From Planctomycetota bacterium (GTDB taxonomy: Bacteria; Planctomycetota; UBA1135; UBA2386): DNA of 64,000 nt. Location of the stretch: contig JACRLW010000069.1 of assembly GCA_016235155.1 (NCBI GenBank), positions 59,013 through 123,012 of the forward strand. The letters run 5' to 3'. The notes under the pieces were generated by a model. The model was not told the DNA's origin and did no database searches. It saw only the letters and a list, made by a program, of their open reading frames with translations. The position numbers and the translations under genes were made by a program. Positions 25,783-35,129 of this stretch are shown in pieces (position 1 is the first letter of the stretch; the number at the start of each line of letters is the position of its first letter).

Positions 25783-26373
25783 TCAGCCTTCCTCGGCGAC
25801 CTGTTCGGCGACGAGCGCCTTCAGCCGCTTGAGGATGCGGGACTTCGCCTGGTAGGCGGAGTCGACGCTGATGCCGAGCTCCTGCGCGACGCCTTTCGCA
25901 TCCTTGCCGTCGCGCGTCAGGAGTTCGAAGGCGAGCAGATCGGAGGCGCGGAACTCGCTGCGCACGCGCAGCATCGCCGTGCGGAGGTGGTACTGCCGCC
26001 ATTCCGCTTCCCAGTCCGCGTCGCCGTCGTGCTCTTGCGGCGTCGAGTCGAGAACGAGTTCCGCCGCGCTCTGCGCGACCATGCCGCGCGATTTCCGCAG
26101 GCGCTTGCCGATCGCGCGCGCCGCGATGGTCTTGAGGAAGCCACGGAAGCGGCCCTTCTGCGGGTCGTAGACGAAGTCCTTCATCCCGCTGCTGAGCGCG
26201 AGGAACACGTCCTGCACGAGATCCTCCGCGTCCGCCATCTGGAGGCCGCGCCGCAACGCATAGCCGCGGATCAGATCGCGGTAGCGCGCCGTGAACTCGA
26301 CCCAGGCCGAGTCGTCGGACCCCGTCCTCAGCCGCGCCAGGAGGCTCACGTGCGTCGACAGGTGGGAGACCAC
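25783..26373 (-). CDS. ECF-type RNA polymerase sigma factor
   Basis: 196 residues with the sigma-70 region 2 pattern (FTARYRDLIRGYALRRGLQ, then MADAEDLVQDVFLAL, the typical D-A-E-D-L-V-Q-D-V-F core) and a region 4 helix-turn-helix at the C-terminus (LLTRDGKDAKGVAQELGIS, SVDSAYQAKSRILKRLK). No anti-sigma factor is encoded nearby; instead a membrane Ser/Thr kinase follows 34 bases downstream, the arrangement known for planctomycete ECF groups in which the kinase is the likely partner. The ATG at 26371-26373 gives the usual length. Targets are not evident from the window. Confidence 0.9.
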   Translation of the reverse strand: MVSHLSTHVSLLARLRTGSDDSAWVEFTARYRDLIRGYALRRGLQMADAEDLVQDVFLALSSGMKDFVYDPQKGRFRGFLKTIAARAIGKRLRKSRGMVAQSAAELVLDSTPQEHDGDADWEAEWRQYHLRTAMLRVRSEFRASDLLAFELLTRDGKDAKGVAQELGISVDSAYQAKSRILKRLKALVAEQVAEEG

Positions 26374-26676
26374 GGCGGGAGTCTAGCGACACCGTTGCGG
26401 CCGGGTCGGGTGTCGACCACCACGAACCAGGCATCCGCGACCCGCCGGTGGCGAGGCGATCCCCGACCGTTCCGTGAGATCGGGCGCTGCGCGGCGAGAG
26501 TGCGGGGACTCGCGGAACGGAAGCCATCGATCGTTCTTTCCCGGACCGCGACGAAATCTGACGGACTCCCGAGAGAAGGCGACATTCGTGGCCCGGATCT
26601 CGGTCCCGAGATTCCTCGCGGCAATGACCGAGGCGTGACACTCGGCATCGACGCGATGCGTGGAATCGCGGCCGTC
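26374..26676. other. 303-bp divergent intergenic region (ECF sigma gene / heme operon)
   Basis: This spacer must carry the promoter of the ECF-kinase unit and that of the eight-gene heme operon. The only structure I see is a near-palindrome ATCTCGG-TC-CCGAGAT at 26597-26612, some 65 bases before hemA, which could be an operator. No riboswitch-like or tRNA-like fold is evident. An alternative hemA start (ATG 26656) lies inside the stretch. Confidence 0.5.
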
Positions 26677-27840
26677 ATGTCGCGGTTCCTTCTCGCCGGC
26701 AGCGATCACGAACTCGTGCCTCCGTCCCGCTTGACGGAGATCTCCTCGCAGAGCGCGCGCATCCAGACGCGGCTGCTCGAGCTGCGCAAGCACGACGCGA
26801 TCCACGGCGCGCTCCTCTTGTCGACCTGCAATCGCGTCGAGGTGCTCGTCGAGCTCGACGCCCGACTCGACGCCGAACCGGATGCCGGTTTCGCGCGGGA
26901 ACTCCTCGGTTGCGGGTCCTCGTTCCCGATCCGCGAACTCGAGGATGCGGATGCGATCGAACACTTCCTCGGCGTGGCGATCGGTCTGCATTCGATGGTC
27001 TTCGGCGAAGAGCAGATCCTCGGACAGGTCCGCCGCGCGTACAAGAGCGCGGAGGAACACGGGCTCCTGAGCCGGCGGCTGCAGATGCTCCGGTCGCGGC
27101 TGTTGTCGACGGCGAGCGAAGTGCGCAAGGAAGCCGGTCTCGACCATCGCCCGCGCTCGGTCGCTGCGATGGCCGCCGACGAAGTGATGACCGCGGGCCC
27201 GCGCCTCGCCGTCGTCGGTGCCGGCGCGACCGGTCGACTCGTCCTCGAGGTCATGCAGCGGCGCGGCGTACGCGATCCGCTGGTCGTGAACCGGACGCTC
27301 GCTGCCGCCGAAGCCCTGGCGGAGCACTTCGACGGCCGGGCGATGTCGCTGCGCGATTTCACGACCGCACGTCCCGCGCTCGACGGAGTGGTGTTCGCCG
27401 TGCACAGCGACCGTCCGCTGTTGACGCGCGAACTCGCCCTCGGACTCAAGACCGTCGTCGACATCTCCCAACCGTCGGTGGTCGAGCGCGAGGTCTTCGG
27501 GATCTCCGGCCTGCGCGTGATCACGCTCGATGAGTTGTCGGCGGTCGCGGCCCGAGCGATCGCGAGTCAGAGCGCGACCAAGGCCGCCGGGATCACGCTC
27601 GTCTCCGGACTCGCGCGACAGCTCTGGACCGAGCTCGAGGCGGGGCGACCGAACCTCGGCCGTGTCGTCGACCTCCATGTCGAGGGTGCGATGGCCGAAC
27701 TCGACTCCGCCTTCGACCGCGAACTCCGTCACCTCCCGGCCAGCGATCGCGATGCGCTGCGCAACGTGGTGATGCGCACCGCCAGGCGCAACGCGCACTT
27801 CCACATCCAGGACATCCGTCAACTGGCGGGGACGCGATGA
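26677..27840 (+). CDS. hemA: Glutamyl-tRNA reductase
   Basis: Catalyses NADPH-dependent reduction of glutamyl-tRNA to glutamate-1-semialdehyde, the committed step of C5 heme synthesis. The 387-residue protein has the catalytic motif LLSTCNRVEV with Cys51, the conserved VFGEEQILGQVRRAYK, and a Rossmann segment LAVVGAGATGRLVLEVM for NADPH. The start at 26677 (MSRFLLAGSDHELVPP) matches the family's usual beginning; ATG 26656 would add seven residues. First gene of an eight-gene heme operon; its TGA overlaps the hemCD ATG (27837-27840). As the rate-limiting enzyme it is the likely point of heme feedback, though no sequence element for that is visible. Confidence 0.93.
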   Translation: MSRFLLAGSDHELVPPSRLTEISSQSARIQTRLLELRKHDAIHGALLLSTCNRVEVLVELDARLDAEPDAGFARELLGCGSSFPIRELEDADAIEHFLGVAIGLHSMVFGEEQILGQVRRAYKSAEEHGLLSRRLQMLRSRLLSTASEVRKEAGLDHRPRSVAAMAADEVMTAGPRLAVVGAGATGRLVLEVMQRRGVRDPLVVNRTLAAAEALAEHFDGRAMSLRDFTTARPALDGVVFAVHSDRPLLTRELALGLKTVVDISQPSVVEREVFGISGLRVITLDELSAVAARAIASQSATKAAGITLVSGLARQLWTELEAGRPNLGRVVDLHVEGAMAELDSAFDRELRHLPASDRDALRNVVMRTARRNAHFHIQDIRQLAGTR

Positions 27841-29456
27841 TCGTCTTCGGAAGTCGGGGCAGCGACCTCGCGCTCACGCAGACCCGTGCTGTCGCGACGG
27901 CGCTCCGCGCGGCGACCGGTGAGGAGTTCCGCGTCGAGGTGATCGAGACGCGCGGCGATCGCGACCTCGATCGACCGCTTCCGACGATCGGCGGCAAGGG
28001 TCTGTTCACCGCCGAACTCGAAGCCGCGCTGCTCGGTGGGCGCATCGACGCCGCCGTGCACAGCATGAAGGACCTCCCGGTCGAGTTGCGTGAGGAGTTG
28101 GTGATCGGTGCCGTGCCGGCGCGAGCAGCTCACGAGGACGTGCTCGTCTACGACCCCGCCGTGGAAGACCAAGGCGGTGCCTTCGTGCCGTTGCGCGCCG
28201 GTTGCCGCGTCGGCACCTCGTCGCACCGCCGGCGCGCGGCGCTCGCACTCCATCGGAAGGACCTCGAGTACGCCGACGTGCGCGGCAACGTGCCGACGCG
28301 CGTCGCGAAGGTGCGGCGGGGAGAGTACGGCGCCGTGGTCCTCGCCGCGGCCGGGCTCGACCGCCTGGACCTGCCGCTCGACGGACTGAAGCGCTTGGCC
28401 CTGCCCGCGCAGTGGTGTCCGCCCGCACCGGCGCAAGGTGCGCTCGCCGTGCAGTGCCGCGCGAACGACGCCCGCGTACGGGCCCTGCTCGCTCAGCTGC
28501 ACCACCCGCTCTCGGCGCGCTGTGCCGGGGCGGAGCGGGAAGTACTCGCGGTGCTCGGTGGCGGCTGCTCGATGCCGCTCGGGGCACTCGTCACCGCGGA
28601 CGAGTGCGGCTTCCGCATGCAACTCGGGCTGTTCGCGCGCCCGGACCTCCACCCGGGTCAGAGCGCTGCGTTGTTCCAGGAACTGCGCGGCAGCGATCCG
28701 TCGTCGCTCGCCCGTATCGCGGCAGCCGAGTGGGCCGCGCTGGTCGGCGAGCCGCTGCTGGGAGTCGCGGTCACGTTGCTCCGCCCGGAGGGCTCGGGGT
28801 CGGAGCTCGCCGACGCGCTGGCCATCGCCGGGGCGAAGGTGCGGACGGTGCACCTGACGCGCATCGTGTCGCTGCCGGGAGTCGCGGTGTCGTCACGGCG
28901 ACTTCGCGATCGCGCGATCGCGTTCTCGTCGGCGCGCGCCGTGGAGCGATTCTTCGCGATCGTGGCTCCGGCCGACGTCGCCCGCGGACCGGTGTTCGCG
29001 GCGGGCGCTGCGACCGCGGCAGCGATCCGGGCGCGGGGCGTCGCCTGCAGTTGTCCGAGCGAGGGCAGCGGCGGTGCGGCGATGGCGCGCCACGTGCTCG
29101 CGAGCGCTCTTCCGCCGGGCGGGATCCTGTATCCCTGCGCCGAGGACCGCCATCCCGAGTTCGAGGCCGCGCTGAAGCCGGCGCGGATCGCCGTCGATCC
29201 GCTGCCGCTCTATCGCAGCGAGCCGATCGACGCGGTCCAGGTGCCCGAAGCGCACGGCGAGTGGTTGTTGTTCACGAGTCCTTCCGCCGTGCGCGCCTAC
29301 GTCGCCGCACCGCGCGAAGGCCGTTCCAGGCACCTCGCCCTCGGCGACACGACGGCGGCCGTGATGCACCAACTCCTGGTGAGGTGCGACGCGGTCGCTG
29401 CCCGGCCCACCGCAGCTTCCCTCATCTCGTGCCTTCTGGAGTCGAGTCATGCTTGA
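27837..29456 (+). CDS. hemC/hemD: Fused porphobilinogen deaminase / uroporphyrinogen-III synthase
   Basis: A 539-residue bifunctional protein. Residues 1 to about 295 are HemC: SRGSDLALTQT, GGKGLFTAELE, DAAVHSMKDLPVEL, RGNVPTRVAKVRRGEY and the cofactor-attachment motif GGGCSMPLGA with Cys244, which binds dipyrromethane. Residues about 305-539 form a HemD-like two-lobed region (LLGVAVTLLRPEGSGSELADALA, AFSSARAVERFF, LLFTSPSAVRAYV). Together they turn four porphobilinogens into uroporphyrinogen III without releasing the unstable hydroxymethylbilane. HemC-HemD fusions are known in several phyla but usually the genes are separate. It overlaps hemA by four bases and hemB by eight. Confidence 0.92.
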   Translation: MIVFGSRGSDLALTQTRAVATALRAATGEEFRVEVIETRGDRDLDRPLPTIGGKGLFTAELEAALLGGRIDAAVHSMKDLPVELREELVIGAVPARAAHEDVLVYDPAVEDQGGAFVPLRAGCRVGTSSHRRRAALALHRKDLEYADVRGNVPTRVAKVRRGEYGAVVLAAAGLDRLDLPLDGLKRLALPAQWCPPAPAQGALAVQCRANDARVRALLAQLHHPLSARCAGAEREVLAVLGGGCSMPLGALVTADECGFRMQLGLFARPDLHPGQSAALFQELRGSDPSSLARIAAAEWAALVGEPLLGVAVTLLRPEGSGSELADALAIAGAKVRTVHLTRIVSLPGVAVSSRRLRDRAIAFSSARAVERFFAIVAPADVARGPVFAAGAATAAAIRARGVACSCPSEGSGGAAMARHVLASALPPGGILYPCAEDRHPEFEAALKPARIAVDPLPLYRSEPIDAVQVPEAHGEWLLFTSPSAVRAYVAAPREGRSRHLALGDTTAAVMHQLLVRCDAVAARPTAASLISCLLESSHA

Positions 29457-30426
29457 TCGTCCACGTCGTCTGCGCCGCACGACCGCGCTGCGCGATCTGT
29501 GCGCGGAGACCCGCATCGCGCCCGAGAGCCTCGTCCAACCGCACTTCGTGATCGCCTCCGATGCGGCGGAGCAACCGATCGACGCGCTGCCGGGCATCGC
29601 GCGGATGGGCGTCGAACGCCTGCTCCGACAGGTGGAGGCCGACCTCGAGATCGGTGTGCACAACGTGCTCCTGTTCGGGGTCACGGCACAGAAGGACCAA
29701 GCGGGGCGGAGCGGCGAGGATCCGAACAGCCCGGCCCATCGCGCCGTCCACGCCCTGAAGTCGCGCTTCGGTGACGACCTCTGCATCGCCGCCGACGTGT
29801 GCCTGTGCACCTACACCGACCACGGTCACTGCGGGCTGTTGCACGACGGCGAAGTCGACAACGACTCGAGCTTGCCGCGCCTCGCCGCTCAGGCGGTGAG
29901 TCTCGCGGAGGCGGGCGCCGACCTGATCGCGCCGTCGGACATGATGGACGGGCGCGTGCGAGCGATCCGCGACGCCCTCGACCTGGCCGGTTTCGAAGGG
30001 CGTTCGATCATGAGCTACGCCGCGAAGTACGCGTCGAGCTTCTACGGTCCGTTCCGCATCGCCGCGGATTCGGCTCCGAAGAACGCCGGCCCGCGGGATC
30101 GCAAGAGCTACCAGATGGACTTCCGCAACCGGAAGGAAGCGGTTCGCGAAGCGCTGCTCGACCAACACGAGGGTGCGGACATCCTGATGGTCAAGCCGGC
30201 GCTCGCCTACCTCGACGTGATCCGCGACGTCTCGCTCGCCGTCGATCGACCGGTCGCCGCCTACCTGGTCAGCGGTGAGTACGCGGCGCTCGAGCTGTTG
30301 GCCCGCGAGGGACTGGGCAATCGCGCCGACCTCGTGCGTGAACACCTGACCGCCGTGCGGCGCGCGGGCGCCGACATCCTGATCACCTACCACGCCCGAG
30401 CGGCACTGGCGAACCGATGGCTGTGA
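29449..30426 (+). CDS. hemB: Delta-aminolevulinic acid dehydratase (porphobilinogen synthase)
   Basis: 325 residues, normal for the family. Condenses two 5-aminolevulinate molecules to porphobilinogen. Both Schiff-base lysine contexts are present: SYAAKYASSFYGPFR and LMVKPALAYLDVIRD. The metal site DVCLCTYTDHGHCG has three cysteines, which points to the zinc-dependent type. The gene starts eight bases before the hemCD stop and its own stop overlaps the hemL start by ten bases. In the pathway it acts before hemC although it follows it in the operon. Confidence 0.95.
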   Translation: MLDRPRRLRRTTALRDLCAETRIAPESLVQPHFVIASDAAEQPIDALPGIARMGVERLLRQVEADLEIGVHNVLLFGVTAQKDQAGRSGEDPNSPAHRAVHALKSRFGDDLCIAADVCLCTYTDHGHCGLLHDGEVDNDSSLPRLAAQAVSLAEAGADLIAPSDMMDGRVRAIRDALDLAGFEGRSIMSYAAKYASSFYGPFRIAADSAPKNAGPRDRKSYQMDFRNRKEAVREALLDQHEGADILMVKPALAYLDVIRDVSLAVDRPVAAYLVSGEYAALELLAREGLGNRADLVREHLTAVRRAGADILITYHARAALANRWL

Positions 30427-31733
30427 GCGCGCATCTCTCGAGTCGCGAACACTTCGCGCGCGCCCAGCGCGTGCTGCCCGGCGGCGTGTCGTCACCGGTG
30501 CGCGCGTTCCGCGCCGTCGGCGGGACACCGCTGTTCTTCCGTGAAGCGAGCGGCGCGTCCTTCGTCGACGTCGACGGTGATCGCTATCTCGACTTCGTTC
30601 ACTCCTGGGGCCCACTGATCCTGGGTCACGCCCATCCGGAGGTCGTCGAGGCGGTGCAGACGGCGGCGTCACGCGGCCTCACTTTCGGCGCGCCTCACCT
30701 CGACGAGGTGCTCCTCGCCGAGCAGGTCGCCGCCTGCTACCCCGGCGTCGAGCGCGTGCGATTCACCTCCTCGGGGACCGAAGCGACGATGTCGGCACTG
30801 CGACTCGCGAGGGGCGTGACGGGGCGCGATCGCATCGTCAAGTTCGCGGGTTGCTATCACGGACACAGCGACGGTCTGCTCGTCGCTGCGGGCAGCGGCG
30901 CCGTCACGTTCGGCGAGCCATCGTCCGCGGGTGTGCCGGAGGCGATCGCTCGGCTCACGTCGGTGCTGCCGCTCGACGACCTCGGCAGGCTCGAGGAGCT
31001 GTTCGCGACCACCGGTCGCGAGATCGCTGCGGTGATCATCGAACCAGTGCCGGCGAACAACGGCTTGCTCCTGCAGCGCCGCGAGTTCCTCCTGCGTCTG
31101 CGCGAACTGTGTTCGGCCCACGGCGCCCTGCTGATCTTCGACGAAGTGATCAGCGGCTTCCGTGTCGCGCTCGGAGGCGCGGCGGAGCTGTACGGCATCG
31201 AGCCCGACCTCGTCACCTTCGGCAAGGTCCTCGGCGGTGGCATGCCGGTCGGCGCCTTTGCCGGGCCCGCCGAAGCGTTCGCCAGGCTCGCACCGCTCGG
31301 TCCGGTCTACCAGGCAGGAACCCTGTCGGGAAACCCGGTGGCGATGGCCGCCGGCCTCGCGACCCTTCGCGTGCTGAAGCGTGACGACGTGATCGCACGG
31401 CTCGAAGTGCTCGGAGCGCGCCTCGAGCGCGGCGTCGCGCGCGTGCTCGACGCGTCGCAGCTTCCGGTCACCTTCGTGCGTCAGGGCTCGTTGTTCTGGT
31501 TCGCGCTCGGAATGCGGGAGGCGCCGCGCCGCGACGATCTCATCCCGGCGGAGGCGGCGTCGATCTACCGACGCATGCACGCCGCCTGTCTGCGACGCGG
31601 CGTGTACCTCGCGCCATCCGCGTACGAAGTCGGCTTCCTGTCGGCGGCGCACAGCGAAGTCGACGTCGACCTCGCCGTCGACGTGTTCGGCGCCGCACTC
31701 GCGGAAGCCTTCGACGGCGAGGAGGCGCGATGA
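30417..31733 (+). CDS. hemL: Glutamate-1-semialdehyde 2,1-aminomutase
   Basis: A PLP enzyme of 438 residues that isomerises glutamate-1-semialdehyde to 5-aminolevulinate. Diagnostic segments are RVLPGGVSSPVRAF at the N-terminus, RFTSSGTEATMSALRLAR (cofactor phosphate site), KFAGCYHGHSDGLL, LIFDEVISGFRVALGG and the PLP lysine in TFGKVLGGGMPVGAF. All active-site features look intact and the length is typical. It overlaps hemB by ten bases and hemE by four (ATGA). Confidence 0.95.
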   Translation: MAVSAHLSSREHFARAQRVLPGGVSSPVRAFRAVGGTPLFFREASGASFVDVDGDRYLDFVHSWGPLILGHAHPEVVEAVQTAASRGLTFGAPHLDEVLLAEQVAACYPGVERVRFTSSGTEATMSALRLARGVTGRDRIVKFAGCYHGHSDGLLVAAGSGAVTFGEPSSAGVPEAIARLTSVLPLDDLGRLEELFATTGREIAAVIIEPVPANNGLLLQRREFLLRLRELCSAHGALLIFDEVISGFRVALGGAAELYGIEPDLVTFGKVLGGGMPVGAFAGPAEAFARLAPLGPVYQAGTLSGNPVAMAAGLATLRVLKRDDVIARLEVLGARLERGVARVLDASQLPVTFVRQGSLFWFALGMREAPRRDDLIPAEAASIYRRMHAACLRRGVYLAPSAYEVGFLSAAHSEVDVDLAVDVFGAALAEAFDGEEAR

Positions 31734-32755
31734 GCGGGCACGGCGACCCGAGCGGCGCCTTCCTCACTGCTGCGCGTGGCGGTCGTCCATCGCGGCGACC
31801 GCTCTGGATCATGCGTCAGGCCGGCCGTTACCTGCCGGAGTACCGCGAGGTCCGCAGTCGCTTCTCCTTCCTGGAGCTGTGCAACACGCCGGCGGCAGCG
31901 GCGGAAGTCACGTTGCAACCGGTGCGGCGCTTCGGCCTCGACGCCGCGATCCTGTTCACGGATCTGTTGATCCCGCTGCCGCCGATGGGGATCGGAATCC
32001 GTTACGAGCCGGGACCCGTCCTCGAACGGACGATCGTGACGCGGGCCGACGTCGACTCGCTCGTCATTCCCGATCCGGAGCGCGATCTCACCCCGATGCT
32101 CGACACCGTCCGACTCGTGCGCGGGCAGCTCGCACCCGAGGTGGCATTGATCGGCTTCGTCGGAGCGCCGTTCACGATGGCGTGCTACCTGATCGAGGGT
32201 CGCGGCAGCAAGAACTGGGACAGGACGCGACGGCTCCTGCACGAGGACCCGGCGACCTTCGCTTTCCTCCTGACCCGCATCACGGACGCCTTGCAGCCAC
32301 TCGTCACCGCACTCGTGGCTGCCGGCTGCGACGCGGTGCAGGTCTTCGACTCATGGGCCGCGGTGCTCGGCAGTCGCGACTGGGCGGAGCTCTGCGCTCC
32401 GCAGAGCGATCGACTCCTGACGGCCGCGCGCGACGCCGGCGCGGTCGCGATCCACTACGTGAACGGAGCGGTTCAACACCTCGAGCGCATGATTTCGTCC
32501 CCGGCCGCCGTGCTCGGAATCGATTGGCGCGTCGACATGGCCGATGCACGCGCTCGAACTCCGGCACACCTGGCGCTCCAGGGGAATCTCGACCCGACCG
32601 CATTGTTCGGCTCCGAGTCGTCGTTGCGACAGCGCGTCGCGGCGATCTGTCGCGCCGCCGGCGAGCGCCACGTCTTCAACCTCGGTCACGGCATCCTGCC
32701 GGAGACCGATCCGCGGTCGCTCGACATCGTCGTCGACGAGGTGCGCAAATGGTGA
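31730..32755 (+). CDS. hemE: Uroporphyrinogen decarboxylase
   Basis: 341 residues. Removes the four acetate carboxyls of uroporphyrinogen III to give coproporphyrinogen III, without a cofactor. The signature RPLWIMRQAGRYLPEYR is complete (RQAGR motif), as is GFVGAPFTMACYLIEG and the C-terminal FNLGHGILPETDP. The start overlaps the hemL stop (ATGA), and the stop overlaps the hemN start by seven bases. Confidence 0.95.
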   Translation: MSGHGDPSGAFLTAARGGRPSRRPLWIMRQAGRYLPEYREVRSRFSFLELCNTPAAAAEVTLQPVRRFGLDAAILFTDLLIPLPPMGIGIRYEPGPVLERTIVTRADVDSLVIPDPERDLTPMLDTVRLVRGQLAPEVALIGFVGAPFTMACYLIEGRGSKNWDRTRRLLHEDPATFAFLLTRITDALQPLVTALVAAGCDAVQVFDSWAAVLGSRDWAELCAPQSDRLLTAARDAGAVAIHYVNGAVQHLERMISSPAAVLGIDWRVDMADARARTPAHLALQGNLDPTALFGSESSLRQRVAAICRAAGERHVFNLGHGILPETDPRSLDIVVDEVRKW

Positions 32756-34125
32756 TCACGCCGCTCGCGGGACTGCTCGCCAAGTACGACCAACCCGGCC
32801 CGCGCTACACCAGCTATCCGACCGCGCCGGCGTGGAGCCACGAGTTCGGCGACGCCGACCATCGAGCGAGCCTCCGGCGCGCCGCCGGATCTCCGGGGCA
32901 AGGAATGGCGATGTACGTGCACCTGCCCTTCTGCAGGAGCATGTGTTTCTACTGCGGGTGCAGCGTGATCGTGACGCAGGACCTCCGCAAGTCGGATCGC
33001 TACGTCGACGACGTCCTGCGCGAGGCCACGCTCGCACGCGCGGTGCTCGACGCCCCGCGGCCGGTCGTGCAACACCATTGGGGAGGCGGCACACCGACCT
33101 TCCTCGCTCCCGAGCAACTGGAGCGCCTGTTCTTGGGCTTGAGCCTGCTGTTCCCGGTCGCCGAGGGCGCGGAGATCAGCATCGAAGTCGATCCGCGCGT
33201 GACGACCCGCGCGCATCTCGAGGCGCTGCGCCGCTGTGGTTTCAACCGGATCAGCATGGGCGTGCAGGACTTCGACGCCGAGGTGCAGCACGCCATCCAT
33301 CGCGAGCAGTCGTTCGCGCAGACCCGCGATCTCGTCGACGCGGCGCGCTCACTGGGATTCGGTTCCATCAACCTCGACCTGGTCTACGGACTCCCGCACC
33401 AGATCCCCGAGTCGTTCCGGAACAGCATCGACCTCGTGCTCGCGATGCAACCCGATCGGCTCGCGTGCTACGGCTATGCCCACGTGCCCTGGCTGAAGAA
33501 GCACCAGCGCGTGATCGACGAAGCCTGGCTCCCGAAGAGTGCCGCGAAGCTCGAGCTGTATCTCACGGCGCTCGACGCCTTCCGCGAGGCCGGGTACGTG
33601 GCGATCGGCATGGACCACTTCGCCTTGCCGGGCGACGGTCTCGCGAAGGCGGCCGACGGCGGATCACTCCATCGCAACTTCATGGGCTACACGACGCAGG
33701 CCGCAGCCGACATGTTGTCGTTCGGCATCACGTCGATCAGCGAGACGAGCGGCGCCTTCGCCCAGAACACGAAGACCCTGCACGACTACCGCGCGCGCCT
33801 CGATGCCAATGAGCTTCCGGTGGAGCGCGGTCTGCGACGCAACGCCGACGACGAGGCGCGTCGCCGGATCATCCTCGACCTGATGTGTCGCTTCCGGCTC
33901 GTCTACGCCGAGCATGGGGGAGCCGAAGCGTTCCGACAGCGATACGCCGCCGCGATCGATGCCCTGTCGCCGATGCGCGAGGATGGACTGATCGCGATCG
34001 AAGACGACGGCATCGCCGTCACGCCGACCGGGCGACTGTTCGTCCGCAACATTGCGATGCCCTTCGACGCCTACCTCGAAGGCCAGCGCAGCTCCAGGTC
34101 GCAGGTGTTCTCGAGGACCGTGTGA
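32749..34125 (+). CDS. hemN: Oxygen-independent coproporphyrinogen III oxidase (radical SAM)
   Basis: 458 residues, the classical HemN length. The radical-SAM cluster motif is C-R-S-M-C-F-Y-C-G-C (CxxxCxxC plus the extra cysteine typical of HemN), preceded by YVHLPFC. Other family marks are RYTSYPTAP near the start, HWGGGTPTFL and FNRISMGVQDF. It oxidatively decarboxylates two propionates to give protoporphyrinogen IX under low oxygen. No oxygen-dependent HemF is encoded in the window. The ATG at 32749 lies inside the end of hemE; the stop overlaps the hemH start by one base. Confidence 0.94.
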   Translation: MVITPLAGLLAKYDQPGPRYTSYPTAPAWSHEFGDADHRASLRRAAGSPGQGMAMYVHLPFCRSMCFYCGCSVIVTQDLRKSDRYVDDVLREATLARAVLDAPRPVVQHHWGGGTPTFLAPEQLERLFLGLSLLFPVAEGAEISIEVDPRVTTRAHLEALRRCGFNRISMGVQDFDAEVQHAIHREQSFAQTRDLVDAARSLGFGSINLDLVYGLPHQIPESFRNSIDLVLAMQPDRLACYGYAHVPWLKKHQRVIDEAWLPKSAAKLELYLTALDAFREAGYVAIGMDHFALPGDGLAKAADGGSLHRNFMGYTTQAAADMLSFGITSISETSGAFAQNTKTLHDYRARLDANELPVERGLRRNADDEARRRIILDLMCRFRLVYAEHGGAEAFRQRYAAAIDALSPMREDGLIAIEDDGIAVTPTGRLFVRNIAMPFDAYLEGQRSSRSQVFSRTV

Positions 34126-35129
34126 TGCGCGTCGCCGTCCTGATGCTCAACCTCGGCGGACCCGCGAACCTCGGCGAGGTGACGCCCTTCCTCCGCAATC
34201 TGTTCCGTGATCGCGAGATCATCCGTTTTCCGGGCGGCTCGCTCGGTCAGCGGTTCTTCGCCTGGTGGATCAGCAGACGCAAGGCGGCCGAGTCCGCCCG
34301 CAACTACGCGGCGATCGGCGGAGGCAGTCCGTTGCTGCGCTGGACGCGCGCGCAAGGTGACGCGATGAAGCGGCTCGTCGAACTCGAGACCGGCCTCGAG
34401 ATCCGGCCGTTGCCGTGCATGCGCTACTGGTACCCGTTCGCCGACGAGGCGCTGCGCGAGGCGGTCGACGGCGGCGCCGAGCACATCGTCGCCTTCACCC
34501 AGTACCCGCACGACTCGATGACGACGACGGGCGGCAGCCTGCGTGAAGTGCGTCGCGTCGCCGCCCGCCTCGGACTGCGGGTTCCGATGACCGCGATCAC
34601 GAGTTGGCACGACCATCCGTCGTACATCGCGGCGCTCGCCGACTGCGTTCGCGAGGGGGTGGGCCGCGTCCCCTTCGAGTTCCGACCCGGCGCGCGTGTC
34701 GTCTACTCCGCGCATTCGCTGCCGATGAAGTTCGTCGACGCCGGCGATCCGTATCCCGGCCAGATCCGTGAGACCGCCGCGCTCGTGCATGCCGAGGCCG
34801 GCCTGTTGCAGCACTACGAGATCGCGTGGCAGAGCAAGGCCGGACCCGTCCGCTGGCTCGCGCCGAGCAGCATCGAGCGGATCCGTGCGCTTCCCGCCGA
34901 AGGCGTGCGCGACGTCGTCGTCGTGCCGATCAGCTTCGTGAACGATCACATCGAAACGCTCCAGGAACTCGACATCGCGCTGGCCGAGGAAGCTCGCCGC
35001 GCCGGCATGCGCACCTTCGTGCGCGCGCCGGGGCTCAATCTCCGCGCGCCGTTCGTCCGCGCACTGGCCGACGTCCTCGTCGCACACCTGCGGGCGCAGG
35101 GAGTCCTCGAACCGGTGCCGTCCCGATGA
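34125..35129 (+). CDS. hemH: Ferrochelatase
   Basis: 334 residues. Inserts ferrous iron into protoporphyrin IX (or coproporphyrin III). Motifs: VLMLNLGGPANLGEV at the N-terminus, VVYSAHSLPMKFVDAGDPY with the catalytic histidine (SAHSLP), and WQSKAGPVRWLAPS. VVVPISFVNDHIETLQELD carries the second conserved acidic pair. No [2Fe-2S] cysteines at the C-terminus are visible. One base overlaps hemN and four overlap hemG. The product of the next gene supplies protoporphyrin IX, fitting a classical protoporphyrin-dependent route. Confidence 0.94.
   Translation: MRVAVLMLNLGGPANLGEVTPFLRNLFRDREIIRFPGGSLGQRFFAWWISRRKAAESARNYAAIGGGSPLLRWTRAQGDAMKRLVELETGLEIRPLPCMRYWYPFADEALREAVDGGAEHIVAFTQYPHDSMTTTGGSLREVRRVAARLGLRVPMTAITSWHDHPSYIAALADCVREGVGRVPFEFRPGARVVYSAHSLPMKFVDAGDPYPGQIRETAALVHAEAGLLQHYEIAWQSKAGPVRWLAPSSIERIRALPAEGVRDVVVVPISFVNDHIETLQELDIALAEEARRAGMRTFVRAPGLNLRAPFVRALADVLVAHLRAQGVLEPVPSR

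Noticed and set aside
26597..26612. ATCTCGG-TC-CCGAGAT near-palindrome as a hemA operator
   Set aside because: The loop is only two bases and there is no second copy or known binding site; I mention it but do not call it.
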